Below, one piece after another: positions 6,673 to 7,173 of a DNA stretch of 7,173 nt. The notes beneath the pieces were generated by a model, which had not been told where the DNA came from, did no database searches, and worked only from the letters and a program-made list of their open reading frames with translations. This stretch comes from an uncultured Streptococcus sp. (lineage in GTDB: Bacteria > Bacillota > Bacilli > Lactobacillales > Streptococcaceae). The stretch covers positions 1 to 7,173 of the forward strand of contig CAAEFF010000017.1 in NCBI GenBank assembly GCA_900755085.1, read 5' to 3'. Positions within the stretch are counted from its first letter, which is position 1; each line of letters opens with the position of its first letter. Position numbers and translations under genes: made by a program.

Positions 6673-6807
6673 ACAAAAGAATTGCTAGCTACAGGAGATG
6701 GCATCCTCATCGAACATACACGAAATGACGACTACTGGGCTGATGGGGGAGATGGCTCTGGAAAGAACAAACTAGGCCTTCTCTTAATGCAAGTACGGAA
6801 GAGTTGA
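6673..6807 (+). pseudogene. NADAR-family (YbiA-like) protein, C-terminal remnant
   Basis: The 44-codon frame reads KELLATGDG, then LIEHTRNDDYWADGGDGSG, then KNKLGLLLMQVRKS and a TGA at 6805. This is the conserved C-terminal part of NADAR-family proteins, including the LLATGD and YWxDGGDGSGxNxLG motifs. The family cleaves N-glycosidic bonds of riboflavin-pathway intermediates (YbiA) or, in some branches, removes ADP-ribose from modified guanine beside a DarT-type toxin. Here the N-terminal two thirds is missing: an in-frame TAA (6670-6672) stands directly before it, further stops lie upstream, and there is no start codon or ribosome binding site. The TAA may derive from a CAA codon. It is non-functional as it stands. 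Confidence 0.75.
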
Positions 6808-6892
6808 AAAACTCCAACCTGTAATCTCTCCTCTAGCTATTCCATTTAACAGTCTGGGTTTGGTATAACAGTCAACTAGATAGTTACAATGA

Positions 6893-6958
6893 TCAACAGG
6901 AGATATTCCAGAAGGTGTTATGGAAGATATTAGTACCAAGAGCGGAGAACGTACATGA
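6893..6958 (+). pseudogene. Orphan C-terminal tail overlapping the next gene
   Basis: A 21-codon frame (STGDIPEGVMEDISTKSGER and a final T) opens just after a TGA at 6890-6892 and ends at TGA 6956-6958, which overlaps the ATG at 6955 in the classic ATGA arrangement. Its composition looks protein-like, and such overlaps normally join partner genes, so it may be the end of a lost upstream gene. A neighbouring frame (6837-6965) is also open and cannot be ruled out as the true one. I recognise no family. Confidence 0.25.
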
Positions 6959-7164
6959 AATATAGTAAACTAGGCTGGGAAGAAGTTAGTAAATTTGAGG
7001 AAATAAAAGGTTATGGACAACCTATTTGGCGACATCAAGAGAAATATTTTTTTGTTACAGATGAAGGGGGAATAGCTGAACAGAGGGTAGTCTATGAATT
7101 ACCATTAGAACTATTTCAATCACCCTACCAAGTTTTTCTGAGTTACTTGAAAAGTCTAACTTAA
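6955..7164 (+). CDS. Small protein of unknown function
   Basis: A complete 69-aa frame with a good ribosome binding site (CGGAG, 6943-6947, 7-nt spacing) and TAA stop. The protein is soluble, rich in aromatic residues (W8, W25 and several Y and F), with no signal peptide or membrane segment. A central YFFVTDEGGIAEQ looks like two strands with a turn, followed by a VYELPLELFQSPYQVFL segment that may be helical. I do not recognise the family. Small acidic-to-neutral proteins whose start overlaps the stop of an upstream gene are often immunity proteins or antitoxins, but the upstream gene here is only a fragment, so that role is speculation. It could be an orphan survivor of a decayed cassette. 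Confidence 0.6.
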   Translation: MKYSKLGWEEVSKFEEIKGYGQPIWRHQEKYFFVTDEGGIAEQRVVYELPLELFQSPYQVFLSYLKSLT

Positions 7165-7173
7165 TTTGACAAT

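Noticed and set aside
1..7173. CRISPR array, tRNA or rRNA genes
   Set aside because: I saw no regularly spaced repeats and no cloverleaf or ribosomal RNA signatures on either strand by eye.

Overview
The window comes from a low-to-moderate GC Gram-positive bacterium and is almost certainly a Streptococcus of the oral/viridans kind. The evidence is the galK-galT-galE order, the long class II (Firmicutes-type) GalT, consensus AGGAG ribosome binding sites, extended -10 promoters of the TGnTATAAT type, and a GalE sequence of typical streptococcal character. I cannot name the species from this sequence alone.

Left part (1-3817): a complete Leloir galactose operon on the + strand. A regulated promoter (TTGAAA, 17 bp, TATAAT) with LacI/GalR-like palindromes drives galK (91-1269). 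galT follows after 12 bp (1282-2754), then galE (2819-3817) after a 64-bp gap that carries its own extended -10 element. Together they convert galactose to galactose-1-phosphate, exchange it with UDP-glucose to give glucose-1-phosphate and UDP-galactose, and recycle UDP-galactose to UDP-glucose. The galE frame stays open far upstream into galT, but the real start is 2819.

Middle part (3818-4929): a stand-alone lipoprotein gene of the YehR/DUF1307 type (3947-4531), closed by a strong terminator (4531-4574). About 350 bp without a convincing gene follow. This stretch holds an extended -10 element, two hairpins and a second strong hairpin (4813-4850) that terminates the convergent gene from the right.

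Right part (4930-7173): a minus-strand gene for a one-piece ABC exporter (membrane domain plus ATPase, 505 aa) whose ATPase has an unusually short helical subdomain. Its promoter is an extended -10 at 6568-6576, giving a leader of roughly 115 nt. Beyond it lies an AT-rich stretch that looks decayed. It holds the C-terminal 44 codons of a NADAR (YbiA-like) protein without its N-terminal part, then a short orphan reading-frame tail whose TGA overlaps the ATG of an unrecognised 69-aa protein (6955-7164). This end reads as the remains of an accessory island. I see no complete novel system. The most interesting leads are the NADAR remnant beside the overlap-coupled small gene, the compact ABC ATPase, and the possible small RNA at about 4613-4850.
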